A stretch of DNA of 64,000 nucleotides from Thalassobius sp. Cn5-15 (lineage in GTDB: Bacteria > Pseudomonadota > Alphaproteobacteria > Rhodobacterales > Rhodobacteraceae): assembly GCF_022347685.1 (NCBI RefSeq), contig NZ_JAKRGF010000007.1:62001-126000 (forward strand), read 5' to 3'. The number at the start of each line of letters is the position of its first letter. Position 1 is the stretch's first letter. The notes under the pieces are model-generated. The model was not told where the DNA came from. It saw only the letters and a list, made by a program, of their open reading frames with translations, and did no database searches. The translations under genes and the position numbers were made by a program. Below, piece by piece: positions 20,601-29,725 of this stretch.

Positions 20601-21731
20601 TCATGCAGATTCGCGTGGAAACACAAAACAGCGGTCGCGGCGGAACATCAGCCACAGGGGGCGGCCCTGCTGCGGCAGGAAGACGTTGGGCACCGTCGCT
20701 TTCAGTACTGATCCGTCGTAGTCCATGCGGATTTCTACCAGACTTTCCGATCCCATAAAACGCGCGCGCACCACCTCACCACGGGCCGCAACGCCATTTT
20801 GCGGGGTGGGTTCGGGGCCTTGCCCGTTGCGGTCAAATTCGATTTTCAGGTGCTGGGGGCGGATAACGATGTCCACCTCATCGCCGTCCGCGACGCCCGG
20901 CGCCAGAAACTGGCCAAAGGGGGTTTCACACAGGGCACCCTGAACTTTACCGCAAATCACGTTGATATCGCTGAAAAACCCAACTGCCTGACGGTCTTTT
21001 GGGGCGTTGTATATGTTATAGGGCGCGCCTTGCTGCACGACCTTACCCCGTCGCATCAGGGCGATTTCGTCGGCCATGCGCATGGCCTCTTCGGGTTCGT
21101 GCGTGACCAGCAGGACGGCGGCGTCTTCGGCCTTCAGCAGTTCCAGCGTCTGGTCGCGGATATCATCGCGCAGCCGGTTGTCTAAGCCGGAGAACGGTTC
21201 ATCCATCAGCATGATCTTAGGCCGCGGTGCCAGGGCGCGCGCCAGTGCCACGCGCTGCTGTTCACCGCCCGAGAGGAGGTAAGGGTAGCTGTCGATGAAC
21301 CGGCGCAGGCCGACCTTATCCAGTAATTCCTCAACCCGTGCCCGCTTTTCTGCCTGGGACCCAGAGAGCCCGAAGGCCACGTTGTCGCCCACAGTTAAGT
21401 GCGGGAATAGAGCGAAATCCTGAAACATCAGCCCTATATGCCGCCGTTCTGGCGGGATGCGGAACACCGTGTCACAGATCAGTTGGCCGTCAACGTAAAT
21501 CTCACCGCTGTCCTGCATTTCCACGCCCGCGATCATACGCAGGGTGGTGGATTTGCCGCAGCCCGATGGACCCAGCAGGCAGGTCACCTGACCCGGCATC
21601 ACTTGCAGCGACACGTCATCCACCACACGGGTACCACCAAAGGCGCGTACCATGTTGCGGATTTCCAGACGCGGGGCTGTGACAGAGGATGCGACAGAGG
21701 ATGCGATTGGGGTGGCTTGGCTCGCGGACAC
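20601..21731 (-). CDS. ABC transporter ATP-binding protein, ferric iron/CysA-like, without partner genes
   Basis: 376 residues from a GTG with GAGGAAAC seven bases upstream; a longer frame begins at 21839 but has no comparable site. Walker A is GPSGCGKST, the signature LSGGEQQRVALARAL, and Walker B IMLMDEPFSGLD. The C-terminal part is an OB-like TOBE region (IVIRPQHLKIEF). The sequence is closest to FbpC/AfuC-type iron(III) importers and to PotA/CysA relatives. No permease or binding protein is adjacent, so it must act with components encoded elsewhere or be a remnant. It is followed only by the divergent-free 200-base gap before tatA. Confidence 0.8.
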   Translation of the reverse strand: MSASQATPIASSVASSVTAPRLEIRNMVRAFGGTRVVDDVSLQVMPGQVTCLLGPSGCGKSTTLRMIAGVEMQDSGEIYVDGQLICDTVFRIPPERRHIGLMFQDFALFPHLTVGDNVAFGLSGSQAEKRARVEELLDKVGLRRFIDSYPYLLSGGEQQRVALARALAPRPKIMLMDEPFSGLDNRLRDDIRDQTLELLKAEDAAVLLVTHEPEEAMRMADEIALMRRGKVVQQGAPYNIYNAPKDRQAVGFFSDINVICGKVQGALCETPFGQFLAPGVADGDEVDIVIRPQHLKIEFDRNGQGPEPTPQNGVAARGEVVRARFMGSESLVEIRMDYDGSVLKATVPNVFLPQQGRPLWLMFRRDRCFVFPRESA

Positions 21732-21770
21732 GGGGTTTCCTCGCGGCGGCGCGTGGGCGCCGGGGTGTTG

Positions 21771-21815
21771 AAGGGTCGGCTTCCCGATTAAAAACATCGG
21801 GCTTTGCCGACCCTT
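21771..21815 (-). other. two-tier hairpin between arsM-like gene and ABC ATPase
   Basis: AAGGGTCGGC (21771-21780) pairs perfectly with GCCGACCCTT (21806-21815). Inside it CCCGAT pairs with ATCGGG around a seven-base A/T loop. On the minus-strand transcript it lies 59 bases after the arsM-like stop and about 40 bases before the ABC GTG start. There is no T-tract after it, so it is more likely a stabiliser, attenuator or leader element than a simple terminator. Confidence 0.6.
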
Positions 21816-21873
21816 AACAACTGTGTGCGTCCCAGACAAGGGATCTCAACGGGCAGGATGTGGCCCGCGACGC

Positions 21874-22914
21874 TTAGCAGCAGGGGACTGCGTCGCTGTC
21901 GTTATCGGCGGCAAAGGGGCTTTCGCCACCGCAACCCTCGAAAATCCCGTAGTGGGTGGAGAAATCTCCGATGAAGGTGAAGTGTTCGGCAAAACGTGTA
22001 TCTGCCAACATCATCCATGTGTTGCCACAAACGGGGAAGACCTTACCCGCCTCAATAATATGGTGATCATCCAGTTTGAACACATGTGGCGCAGTGGGCA
22101 GGGTGCCTTTGTAGATCACTGCCTGGCCATAATCTTCACAGGCTGGCTCCAATCCTTCCAGCTTGAACAGACGATAGGTGGAGGAGGTGAAAGACAGCGG
22201 CGCAACCCGGGTTTCCAGAACAGGGTTTTCGATGGTCAGCGGTCGATGGGTGACCAGACGCGGATCCTCAAAGCCCGCCTTTTTGGCGATGGTGAGGAAG
22301 TCGTTCCAGTAGAGCGCACCGGACAGGCATTCGCCATAGAGCACTTCATCCTCTGCCATCGCCTTGGGCACGCGGCGATCGGCATAGACGTCGGAGAAGT
22401 ACATTTCTCCACCCGGTTTCAGCAGGTGATAAGCACCATCCAGCACCGCCTGTTTGTCAGTGGACAGGTTCACAACGCAATTTGACACAATGATGTCAAA
22501 GCTGCCCGGTTCCAGACCCAGCTCATCCAGTTTTTCAATATAGCCTTGGTGGAATTCTACGTTGGCATAGCCGAACTTCTCAGCGTGCCAGTCCTGATGC
22601 GCACGCGCCACAGCCAGTTGTTCGGCGGTCATATCCACGCCCACAACATAACCAGTCGGGCCAACCAACTGCGCCAGCGCGTAGACGTCGCGGCCCGCGC
22701 CGCAGCCCAGATCAAGGATGCGCGCACCTTCCAGACCGTCAGGCATCACCAGCCCGCAGCCGTAGTAGCGCATCAGCACCTCATCATGCACGTTGCGCAG
22801 CACATCTTTCAGGTATTCCGGCATCTCATCGGGGGTGCAGCAGGCGTTTGTTTGAAGGTCGTCGCTGCCTTGTAGAACCTTGCCATAATAGTCCTGGACG
22901 TTTTCATGTTTCAT
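21874..22914 (-). CDS. arsM: arsenite S-adenosylmethyltransferase-like protein
   Basis: A 346-residue SAM-dependent methyltransferase. Motif I is ILDLGCGAGRDVYALAQLV, followed by GVDMTAEQL and a post-motif SNCVVNLSTDK. Cysteines conserved in ArsM-type enzymes are visible: NACC near residue 25, SNC in the catalytic core and GECLSGALY after it. The protein ends in a double cysteine. ArsM methylates As(III) to volatile or less toxic forms; in marine organisms a similar enzyme feeds arsenosugar synthesis. No arsR, arsC or radical-SAM arsS gene is adjacent here. The assignment to the ArsM family is good; the exact product is not shown by the sequence. Confidence 0.8.
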   Translation of the reverse strand: MKHENVQDYYGKVLQGSDDLQTNACCTPDEMPEYLKDVLRNVHDEVLMRYYGCGLVMPDGLEGARILDLGCGAGRDVYALAQLVGPTGYVVGVDMTAEQLAVARAHQDWHAEKFGYANVEFHQGYIEKLDELGLEPGSFDIIVSNCVVNLSTDKQAVLDGAYHLLKPGGEMYFSDVYADRRVPKAMAEDEVLYGECLSGALYWNDFLTIAKKAGFEDPRLVTHRPLTIENPVLETRVAPLSFTSSTYRLFKLEGLEPACEDYGQAVIYKGTLPTAPHVFKLDDHHIIEAGKVFPVCGNTWMMLADTRFAEHFTFIGDFSTHYGIFEGCGGESPFAADNDSDAVPCC

Positions 22915-23182
22915 CTTGGTCTTCCCCGGAAATACTTTTGTCCTCTGAAGGGATAAGCAGATGTGAGCGGTGGAGCAATCATTGCAACGGTTTGCTCACG
23001 CAATTGTGGGCGTAAGTGTGGGCGGTGCTGCGCTGGACAGCAGACGGAGGTGAATTTCCGGCGGGATTAGGCGCTGCGGTGCCGCCGCGCGCATTATCAC
23101 TGGCCTGAAACTGGGATTCGCGTTATGATTTGGCCCAGATCCCGCAAAGGGACAGTGATTGAGGCAGTATTGGTAGGTTCCC

Positions 23183-24349
23183 ATGACAGCAATGGTTCAT
23201 GGCTCCGTCCCTGTGCGGGATGTTGAGCCTGTTCTTCCAAAATGGTGGCGCACACTGGATAAGGTCACGGTGACCTGTATTCTGGCGCTGTTCGGGGTTG
23301 GGATGCTCCTGGGATTTGCAGCCTCGCCGCCCTTGGCGGAAAAGAACGGTCTGGACCCCTTTCATTATGTAGAGCGGCAGGTGATTTTCGGAGGCATGGC
23401 GCTGTTGGCAATGTTCGTGACCTCTATGATGCCGCCGCAGTTGGTGCGTCGTCTGGCGGTTGTTGGCTTTGTCGTGGCGATAATTGCGGTACTGGCGCTG
23501 CCGTTTTTCGGCACTGATTTCGGCAAGGGTGCAGTGCGCTGGTATCGCCTTGGCTTTGCCTCGCTGCAGCCGTCTGAATTCCTGAAGCCGGGCTTTGTTG
23601 TTGTTGCTGCGTGGCTTTTGGCCGCCAGTCAGGAAATCAATGGCCCGCCGGGGCGTCTTTGGGCGTTCCTGCTGACCGGCTTCATTGCGGTTGTGCTGGC
23701 GTTGCAGCCCGATTTTGGCCAGGCGTCTTTGGTGGTCTTTGCATGGGCGGTGATGTATTTCGTTGCAGGTGCGCCTATTATGCTGTTGATGGGGGCCTTC
23801 GGGATCGTGATGTTGGGCGGGACATTTGCCTATCACAACTCTGAACACGTGGCGCGGCGGATTGACGGGTTTCTGAACCCTGAAATCGATCCGACCACTC
23901 AGATCGGCTATGCCACCAACGCGATCCGCGAAGGCGGATTTTTCGGCGTCGGTCTGGGCGAGGGAGAGGTGAAATGGTCGTTGCCCGATGCCCATACTGA
24001 TTTCATCATCGCAGTTGCGGCAGAGGAATACGGGCTGGTCATGGTCTTGGTGGTTATTGCGCTTTACGCCACCATCGCGCTGCGCTCTTTCTATCGGCTG
24101 ATCAAGGAACGCGATGTCTTCATCCGACTGGCAGGCACTGGTCTGGCTGCGGTCTTTGCAGTGCAGGCGCTGATCAATATGGGCGTTGCGGTGCGCATGC
24201 TGCCCTCCAAGGGGATGACACTGCCTTTTGTGAGCTATGGCGGCTCTTCGCTGATTGCCGGTGGGATCGCGGTGGGGATGTTGCTGGCGTTCACCCGCAC
24301 GCGACCACAGGGGCAGATCGGCGATATCTTGCGAGGGCACCGTCGCTAG
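23183..24349 (+). CDS. ftsW: peptidoglycan glycosyltransferase FtsW
   Basis: A 388-residue SEDS-family polytopic membrane enzyme that polymerises septal peptidoglycan from lipid II. Motifs: RWYRLGFASLQPSEFLKPGF, GEVKWSLPDAHTDFI with the conserved Asp/His region, and LPSKGMTLPFVSYGGSSL near the C-terminus. About ten membrane segments. First gene of the dcw block in this window, divergent from the arsM-like gene, with a terminator-like hairpin before murG. Confidence 0.96.
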   Translation: MTAMVHGSVPVRDVEPVLPKWWRTLDKVTVTCILALFGVGMLLGFAASPPLAEKNGLDPFHYVERQVIFGGMALLAMFVTSMMPPQLVRRLAVVGFVVAIIAVLALPFFGTDFGKGAVRWYRLGFASLQPSEFLKPGFVVVAAWLLAASQEINGPPGRLWAFLLTGFIAVVLALQPDFGQASLVVFAWAVMYFVAGAPIMLLMGAFGIVMLGGTFAYHNSEHVARRIDGFLNPEIDPTTQIGYATNAIREGGFFGVGLGEGEVKWSLPDAHTDFIIAVAAEEYGLVMVLVVIALYATIALRSFYRLIKERDVFIRLAGTGLAAVFAVQALINMGVAVRMLPSKGMTLPFVSYGGSSLIAGGIAVGMLLAFTRTRPQGQIGDILRGHRR

Positions 24350-24365
24350 GTCACCAAACGCAACG

Positions 24366-24397
24366 CACCGCCTTTCACGGCGGTGTGTTTTCTTTTA
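24366..24397 (+). terminator. terminator-like hairpin between ftsW and murG
   Basis: CACCGCC pairs with GGCGGTG around a six-base loop, followed by TGTTTTCTTTT. It lies 17 bases after the ftsW stop. Termination may be partial, because murG follows in the same direction 92 bases on. Confidence 0.7.
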
Positions 24398-24489
24398 GGA
24401 ACAGAACAGACACCGCGCGGGGGCGCAGCGGGTCTTGATCCAGAAAAACAATGATCTGGCGATTGATGCGCTGGACAGGAGGCAGAGAG

Positions 24490-25587
24490 ATGGCGGCACC
24501 GCTTTTGGTGATTGCGGCAGGGGGGACCGGCGGACATATGTTCCCGGCACAGGCGCTGGCAGAGGTGATGTTGCGCAAGGGCTGGCGGGTGAAGCTGTCC
24601 ACTGACGCGCGCGGCGCCCGCTACACCGGCGGCTTCCCTCATACCGTTGAGATTGAAGAGGTGTCCTCTGCCACCTTCGCCCGCGGCGGTGTGCTGGCTA
24701 AGGCGCTGGTCCCGTTCCGTATTTTCGGAGGCATTCTGGGTATGAGCGTCCGGATGATGCGCGACAAGCCCGATGTTGTTGTGGGTTTCGGCGGCTACCC
24801 GTCGATCCCTGCACTGGCGGCAGCGACCTTGCTGCGCCGTCCGCGCATGATCCATGAACAAAACGGTGTCCTTGGTCGGGTGAACCAACTGTTTGCAAAA
24901 CGTGTCGATGCCGTGGCCTGCGGCACATGGCCCACCGCTTTGCCTGCGGGGGTAGAGGGACACCACACTGGAAATCCGGTGCGTGGCGCGGTGCTTGAAC
25001 GCGCCGGTGCGGGCTATATTTCCCCGGGTGATTACCCGATGGAGCTATTGGTGATCGGGGGCAGTCAGGGTGCGCGTATCCTGTCGGATATGGTGCCTGC
25101 CGCCATTGCCGAACTGCCGACGGAGATCCTGCGCAATATCCGCGTAGCGCATCAGGCCCGCGCTGAGGATCATGACCGCGTCAGCGCCTTTTATGCAGAC
25201 CATGGCATTGCCGCAGATGTGCAGCCATTCTTCAACGATGTGCCGCGCCGGATGAGCGAGGCGCAACTTGTGATCTCTCGTTCTGGTGCGTCGTCTGTCG
25301 CGGATATCAGCGTAATTGGCCGCCCCGCGATCCTGATCCCCTTCGCCGCGGCCACCGCAGATCATCAGACGGCGAATGCCCGTGGGCTGGTTGACGCAGG
25401 TGCGGCGATCCTGTTGCCTGAAAATCGACTTGCAGTTGCGACACTTTCTGAGCAGATAGCGCTGGTCCTTGGCGATGCACGGGGTGCCTCTCTTATGGCG
25501 CAGGCGGCGCTGTCGCAAGGTAAACCCGAGGCGGCCCGGGATTTGAGTGAAATGGTCGAGGTATTGGCGCAGAAAGGCCGGACGTAA
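24490..25587 (+). CDS. murG: undecaprenyldiphospho-muramoylpentapeptide beta-N-acetylglucosaminyltransferase
   Basis: A 365-residue enzyme that adds GlcNAc to lipid I, making lipid II on the cytoplasmic face. The glycine-rich loop [17 protein letters not shown] is at residues 9-25, and the second G-loop is VVGFGGYPS. The UDP-GlcNAc site includes GGSQGARI and [11 protein letters not shown]. The ATG at 24490 is preceded by CAGGAGG (24476-24482), which decides it against an upstream in-frame ATG at 24451. Confidence 0.97.
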   Translation: MAAPLLVIAAGGTGGHMFPAQALAEVMLRKGWRVKLSTDARGARYTGGFPHTVEIEEVSSATFARGGVLAKALVPFRIFGGILGMSVRMMRDKPDVVVGFGGYPSIPALAAATLLRRPRMIHEQNGVLGRVNQLFAKRVDAVACGTWPTALPAGVEGHHTGNPVRGAVLERAGAGYISPGDYPMELLVIGGSQGARILSDMVPAAIAELPTEILRNIRVAHQARAEDHDRVSAFYADHGIAADVQPFFNDVPRRMSEAQLVISRSGASSVADISVIGRPAILIPFAAATADHQTANARGLVDAGAAILLPENRLAVATLSEQIALVLGDARGASLMAQAALSQGKPEAARDLSEMVEVLAQKGRT

Positions 25588-25614
25588 GATGGCCCGAAGC
25601 AGAAAGGTGAAGTT

Positions 25615-27012
25615 ATGAACGCAGCAACCAAACTCCCCGTTGATGTGGGTGCGATCCATTTCGTCGGGATCGGCGGCATCGGCATGTCGGGTATTGCTGA
25701 GGTATTGCTGAACCACGGCTACACCGTTCAGGGCAGCGATCTGAAGGCGTCGAAAATCACCGACCGTCTGGCTGGTATGGGCGCTAAGGTCTTTGTCGGA
25801 CAGGCGGCTGCGAACCTCGAAGGCGCCGAGGTTATTGTTATCTCTTCTGCCATCAAACCCGGGAACCCCGAATTGGATGAGGCCCGCCGTCTGGGCCTGC
25901 CCGTTGTACGCCGCGCGGAAATGCTGGCTGAACTGATGCGGCTGAAATCGAACGTTGCGGTTGCTGGTACGCATGGCAAAACGACCACCACGACGATGGT
26001 TGCTACCCTGCTGGACGCAGGCGGCGTGGACCCGACGGTGATCAATGGCGGTATCATTCACGCCTATGGCTCGAACGCTCGTGTTGGTACATCCGATTGG
26101 ATGGTGGTTGAGGCGGATGAAAGCGATGGCACCTTTAACCGACTGCCCGCAACGATCGCGATCGTGACCAACATCGATCCCGAACATATGGAACACTGGG
26201 GCACCGAAGAGGCGTTGCATCAAGGGTTTTATGAATTCGTCTCTGGGATTCCCTTCTACGGGCTTGCGATCTGTTGCACCGATGATCCGGACGTGCAGGC
26301 GCTGGTGGGCAAGATCACCGACCGTCGCGTGGTGACCTATGGTTTTAACGCTCAGGCCGACGTGCGGGCGATCAACCTGCGCTATGAAAAGGGGGCCGCG
26401 CTGTTCGATGTGGCCCTGCAGGCCGAAGATATGTTGATTGAGGGCTGCGAATTGCCGATGCCCGGCGATCACAATGTGTCCAATGCCCTATCTGCCATAG
26501 CGGTGGCGCGCCATCTGGGGATGAAGGCGGATGAAATTCGCGATGCTCTGAAAGGCTTCAAGGGGGTGAACCGTCGCTTCACCCGCGTCGGCGAGGTGGA
26601 TGGCGTCACCATCATTGACGACTATGGCCACCACCCGACCGAAATTGCCGCTGTTCTGAAAGCCGCACGTCAAGCGACCGGGGGACGGGTGATCGCTGTG
26701 CATCAGCCGCACCGCTATTCGCGTCTGAGCCATCATTTTGAGGACTTCTGCTCCTGCTTTAACGAAGCTGACGTTGTGGGGATCGCAGAGGTGTTTGCCG
26801 CCGGCGAGCAACCCATCGAAGGTGCCAGCCACGACGATCTGGTTGCAGGCCTGATCCGCCATGGCCACCGTCACGCCCGCACAGTGCTGTCAGAGGCGGA
26901 TCTGGAGCGTCTGGTGCGCGAACAGACACAGCCAGGGGATATGGTTGTTTGCCTTGGCGCCGGCACGATTTCGGCATGGGCCAATGCCTTGCCGTCACGT
27001 TTGGCCGGTTAA
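25615..27012 (+). CDS. murC: UDP-N-acetylmuramate--L-alanine ligase
   Basis: A 465-residue Mur ligase adding the first amino acid of the peptide stem. N-terminal Rossmann motif [17 protein letters not shown]-loop GTHGKTTTT, and the second-domain signature [17 protein letters not shown]-terminal domain begins around [14 protein letters not shown]. Ribosome site GAAAGGTGAA before the ATG. In most relatives murB (with DUF2484) follows; here a permease gene comes first. Confidence 0.97.
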   Translation: MNAATKLPVDVGAIHFVGIGGIGMSGIAEVLLNHGYTVQGSDLKASKITDRLAGMGAKVFVGQAAANLEGAEVIVISSAIKPGNPELDEARRLGLPVVRRAEMLAELMRLKSNVAVAGTHGKTTTTTMVATLLDAGGVDPTVINGGIIHAYGSNARVGTSDWMVVEADESDGTFNRLPATIAIVTNIDPEHMEHWGTEEALHQGFYEFVSGIPFYGLAICCTDDPDVQALVGKITDRRVVTYGFNAQADVRAINLRYEKGAALFDVALQAEDMLIEGCELPMPGDHNVSNALSAIAVARHLGMKADEIRDALKGFKGVNRRFTRVGEVDGVTIIDDYGHHPTEIAAVLKAARQATGGRVIAVHQPHRYSRLSHHFEDFCSCFNEADVVGIAEVFAAGEQPIEGASHDDLVAGLIRHGHRHARTVLSEADLERLVREQTQPGDMVVCLGAGTISAWANALPSRLAG

Positions 27013-27216
27013 ACAGCTGCGTCCCTTGCAGCATTCGTTGACAGGGGGCGTATTTGCCTTTTTCTGATCAGAGGGGCAGCCACTTTTCGGCAGCGGATCC
27101 TCTGGTGTGCTTGGCTGCCTCAGCTTTGAGGTGGTGCAAGGTTTGAGGCGGTATTTGATGATATGGCTTGGCCCACAGGTGCCGCATCTGGCGGTCTTTG
27201 GCGAAGAGGATTTGGG

Positions 27217-28437
27217 ATGGCAGATGCATTGAAGCGATGCATAGGTCTGCCGCTGCTGACGGCCTATGGCGTTGGCGTGATGGTGGGCGCCGGGATTTAT
27301 GTTCTGGTTGGTGCGGTTGCAGCCGAGGCTGGTGTCTGGGCGCCGCTTGCGTTCCTGCTGGCGGGGGTGATCGCTGCGCCCACCGCACTGAGCTATGCAG
27401 AGTTTTCCACCCGACTGCCCGAAGCGGGTGGGGAGGCGGTCTATGTCTCAGAAGGATTGGGGATTCCCAGTCTTGGCGTGTTGATCGGGCTGGCGATTGT
27501 GATCACCGGCTCCGTTTCCGGCGCTGCGGTCTTGCGAGGTGGGGCAGGTTATCTGATCGCGATTGTTCCAATCCCTGCCGAACTGGCGATTATGGTGATG
27601 GGCGGGCTGCTGATCACGGTGGCATTGATCGGCGTGTTGGAGAGCCTCGCACTGGCGGCGGTCTTTACGGCGGTCGAACTGATTGGTCTGGCGCTGGTCG
27701 TCTGGGTTGGTCTGAGTGCGGAACCAGTTGTGGATCTGGCCACCGTCGCGTCGCCGGTCTGGACCGGCGTAGGGGCAGCGGCGGTGCTGGCGTTTTTTGC
27801 CTTCATCGGGTTTGAGGACATTGTGAACATGGCCGAAGAGGTGAAGCGCCCTGAAAAGACCCTGCCGCGCGCCATCCTTTTGTCACTGGTGATTACCTCG
27901 GCGATCTACGCGGTGGTGGCCTATGCAGCGGTGCGGGCAGTGCCCTTGGCTGATCTTGCGGTCAGTCAGCAGCCGCTGCTGCTGGTCTGGCATCAGGGGG
28001 GCACATCCGACGCGGCGACGCCTGCGGTCTTCCTGTCGGTGATTGCGGTGGCGGCGGCCCTGAACGGAGTCTTGGCGCAGATTGTGATGGCGGCGCGGGT
28101 GATGTTTGGCATCGGCCGACGCATGCCTGCACTGGCGGTGTTCCATCGCACCAGCGCACGCTTTGGCACGCCCACACTGGCGACCCTGTTGATTGGCGCG
28201 CTGGTCACGACGGCGGCGCTGATGCTGCCGGTGTCGTCTTTGGCCGAAGGGGCGTCGACCCTGCTGTTGAGTATCTTTGTTATCGTCAATCTGGCGCTGA
28301 TCTCGATGAAGCATAAACAGCCAGAGGCGCCGTTCCGCGTGCCGATGGTGGTGCCGGTTCTGGGGCTGTTGGCTGCGCTTGGGGCGTTGGCGGTGAATTT
28401 CGGCCTATTGGCACTGATTGCGGGCGGTGCGGCATGA
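27217..28437 (+). CDS. APC-family amino acid permease located inside the dcw cluster
   Basis: 406 residues with about twelve hydrophobic segments. The N-terminal GVGVMVGAGIYVLVGAVAAEAG matches the substrate-binding first helix (G-[AS]-G-I) of APC transporters. The central FFAFIGFEDIVNMAEEVKRPEKTLPRAI is the family's consensus (GFE..A..AEE.knP...iP.ai). Start ATG 27217 has GAAGAGGA upstream. A longer frame from 27163 is open but has no ribosome site. It is joined to DUF2484 by an ATGA overlap, so it is co-transcribed with murB. Substrate unknown. Confidence 0.88.
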   Translation: MADALKRCIGLPLLTAYGVGVMVGAGIYVLVGAVAAEAGVWAPLAFLLAGVIAAPTALSYAEFSTRLPEAGGEAVYVSEGLGIPSLGVLIGLAIVITGSVSGAAVLRGGAGYLIAIVPIPAELAIMVMGGLLITVALIGVLESLALAAVFTAVELIGLALVVWVGLSAEPVVDLATVASPVWTGVGAAAVLAFFAFIGFEDIVNMAEEVKRPEKTLPRAILLSLVITSAIYAVVAYAAVRAVPLADLAVSQQPLLLVWHQGGTSDAATPAVFLSVIAVAAALNGVLAQIVMAARVMFGIGRRMPALAVFHRTSARFGTPTLATLLIGALVTTAALMLPVSSLAEGASTLLLSIFVIVNLALISMKHKQPEAPFRVPMVVPVLGLLAALGALAVNFGLLALIAGGAA

Positions 28438-28697
28438 GCCTTGCACTGATCCTGACATGTATCTGGTTTCTGACGGCAAATGTGATGGCGATGTTGCCCT
28501 CGCAACGCCGTCACTGGCCGCAAGCCTGGGGATTGATCGTATGTGGAATTCCCATTCTGGGCTTTGTGGTCTATGAGCATGGGCCTTGGCTGGGCCTCTT
28601 GGTTCTTGCTGGCGCGATGTCAGTGCTGCGCTGGCCGGTGATCTTTCTGCTGCGGCGGATAAAACGAATGATGAGAAGACGTGATGAAACTGCCTGA
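28434..28697 (+). CDS. DUF2484 family membrane protein
   Basis: 87 residues with three hydrophobic segments and a basic C-terminus ([12 protein letters not shown]). Start by ATGA overlap with the permease; end overlaps murB by 14 bases. I recognise the N-terminus ([24 protein letters not shown]-like) as DUF2484, a Rhodobacteraceae family found just before murB. A link to cell-wall synthesis is inferred from position. Confidence 0.85.
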   Translation: MSLALILTCIWFLTANVMAMLPSQRRHWPQAWGLIVCGIPILGFVVYEHGPWLGLLVLAGAMSVLRWPVIFLLRRIKRMMRRRDETA

Positions 28698-29619
28698 AAC
28701 ATTGCCTGAGGTGCGGGGCAAGCTGTCCCATGACAAACGGATGAGCACGCTCACGTGGCTGCGAGTGGGTGGGCCGGCGGATGTGCTGTTCCAGCCGGCT
28801 GATCTTGCGGATCTGCAGGCGTTTCTGGCCGCTCTGCCTGCCGATGTGCCGGTGTTCCCGATGGGCGTTGGCAGCAACCTGATTGTACGAGACGGTGGCA
28901 TGCGGGCCGTCGTCATCCGTCTGGGGCGTGGGTTTAATGAGATTGTGATTGATGGCAACCGCGTCACCGCAGGTGCCGCCGCGCTGGATGCGCATGTGGC
29001 GCGCAAGGCGGCAGCGGCGGGGCTGGACCTGACCTTCCTGCGCACCATTCCGGGCGCTGTGGGTGGTGCGGTGCGTATGAACGCTGGCTGCTATGGCGCC
29101 TATGTCGCTGACGTTCTGGTCAGCGCCCGTGCGGTGACGCGCAGCGGCGAACTGGTCACGCTAACTCCTGAGGATTTGCAATTCACCTACCGCCAGTCCA
29201 GCCTGCCAGAGGGCTGGGTGCTGGTTGATGCCACGTTTGAAGCCCCCGCAGGTGATGCGGCTGAGCTGGAGGCACGGATGGTGGATCAACTGGCCAAGCG
29301 CGATGCGACCCAGCCGACAAAAGAACGCAGCGCAGGCAGCACCTTTCGCAACCCGTCGGGGTTCTCTTCGACCGGAAGGGCAGACGATGTGCATGACCTG
29401 AAGGCGTGGAAAGTCATCGATGATGCAGGCATGCGCGGCGCCCGAAAGGGTGGGGCGCAGATGAGCGAGAAGCATTCGAACTTCCTCATCAACGCAGGTG
29501 ATGCGACGGCAGCGGACCTTGAGGGCCTAGGAGAAGAGGTCATAAAAAAGGTTTACGAAAATAGTGGCATCACGCTACACTGGGAAATCATGCGGATCGG
29601 TGAATCGCAAACTGAATAA
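28684..29619 (+). CDS. murB: UDP-N-acetylenolpyruvoylglucosamine reductase
   Basis: A 311-residue FAD enzyme that reduces UDP-GlcNAc-enolpyruvate to UDP-MurNAc. FAD-binding PP-loop [14 protein letters not shown], then [18 protein letters not shown]. The catalytic serine region is [11 protein letters not shown], and the C-terminal glutamate is in HWEIMRIG. The start could be GTG 28681 or ATG 28684; I chose ATG. It overlaps DUF2484 by 14 bases. Confidence 0.96.
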   Translation: MKLPETLPEVRGKLSHDKRMSTLTWLRVGGPADVLFQPADLADLQAFLAALPADVPVFPMGVGSNLIVRDGGMRAVVIRLGRGFNEIVIDGNRVTAGAAALDAHVARKAAAAGLDLTFLRTIPGAVGGAVRMNAGCYGAYVADVLVSARAVTRSGELVTLTPEDLQFTYRQSSLPEGWVLVDATFEAPAGDAAELEARMVDQLAKRDATQPTKERSAGSTFRNPSGFSSTGRADDVHDLKAWKVIDDAGMRGARKGGAQMSEKHSNFLINAGDATAADLEGLGEEVIKKVYENSGITLHWEIMRIGESQTE

Positions 29620-29640
29620 GAGCGCGCAACGCGCCACTAC

Positions 29641-29660
29641 GCGGGAAAAAATATTCCCGC
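29641..29660. promoter_or_regulatory. hairpin and A/T-rich stretch between murB and ddl
   Basis: GCGGGAA pairs with TTCCCGC around AAAATA, followed directly by the A/T-rich TATAATAATAAAAAATG. TATAAT at 29661-29666 is a perfect -10 hexamer, but no good -35 lies at the right spacing. CCGTTTAAACGG a little downstream is a 12-base palindrome. The gap may hold a promoter for ddl-ftsQA; this is not proven. Confidence 0.4.
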
Positions 29661-29725
29661 TATAATAATAAAAAATGCAGTGAAAATGGCCGTTTAAACG
29701 GTTAGTAGTTTGAGGCAATTTGGGT

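Noticed and set aside
23123-26472. Long minus-strand frames opposite ftsW, murG and murC
   Set aside because: No motifs; all three plus-strand genes have full sets of family motifs.
27163-27216. Upstream start of the APC permease at 27163
   Set aside because: No ribosome site; the ATG at 27217 has GAAGAGGA and fits the family N-terminus.
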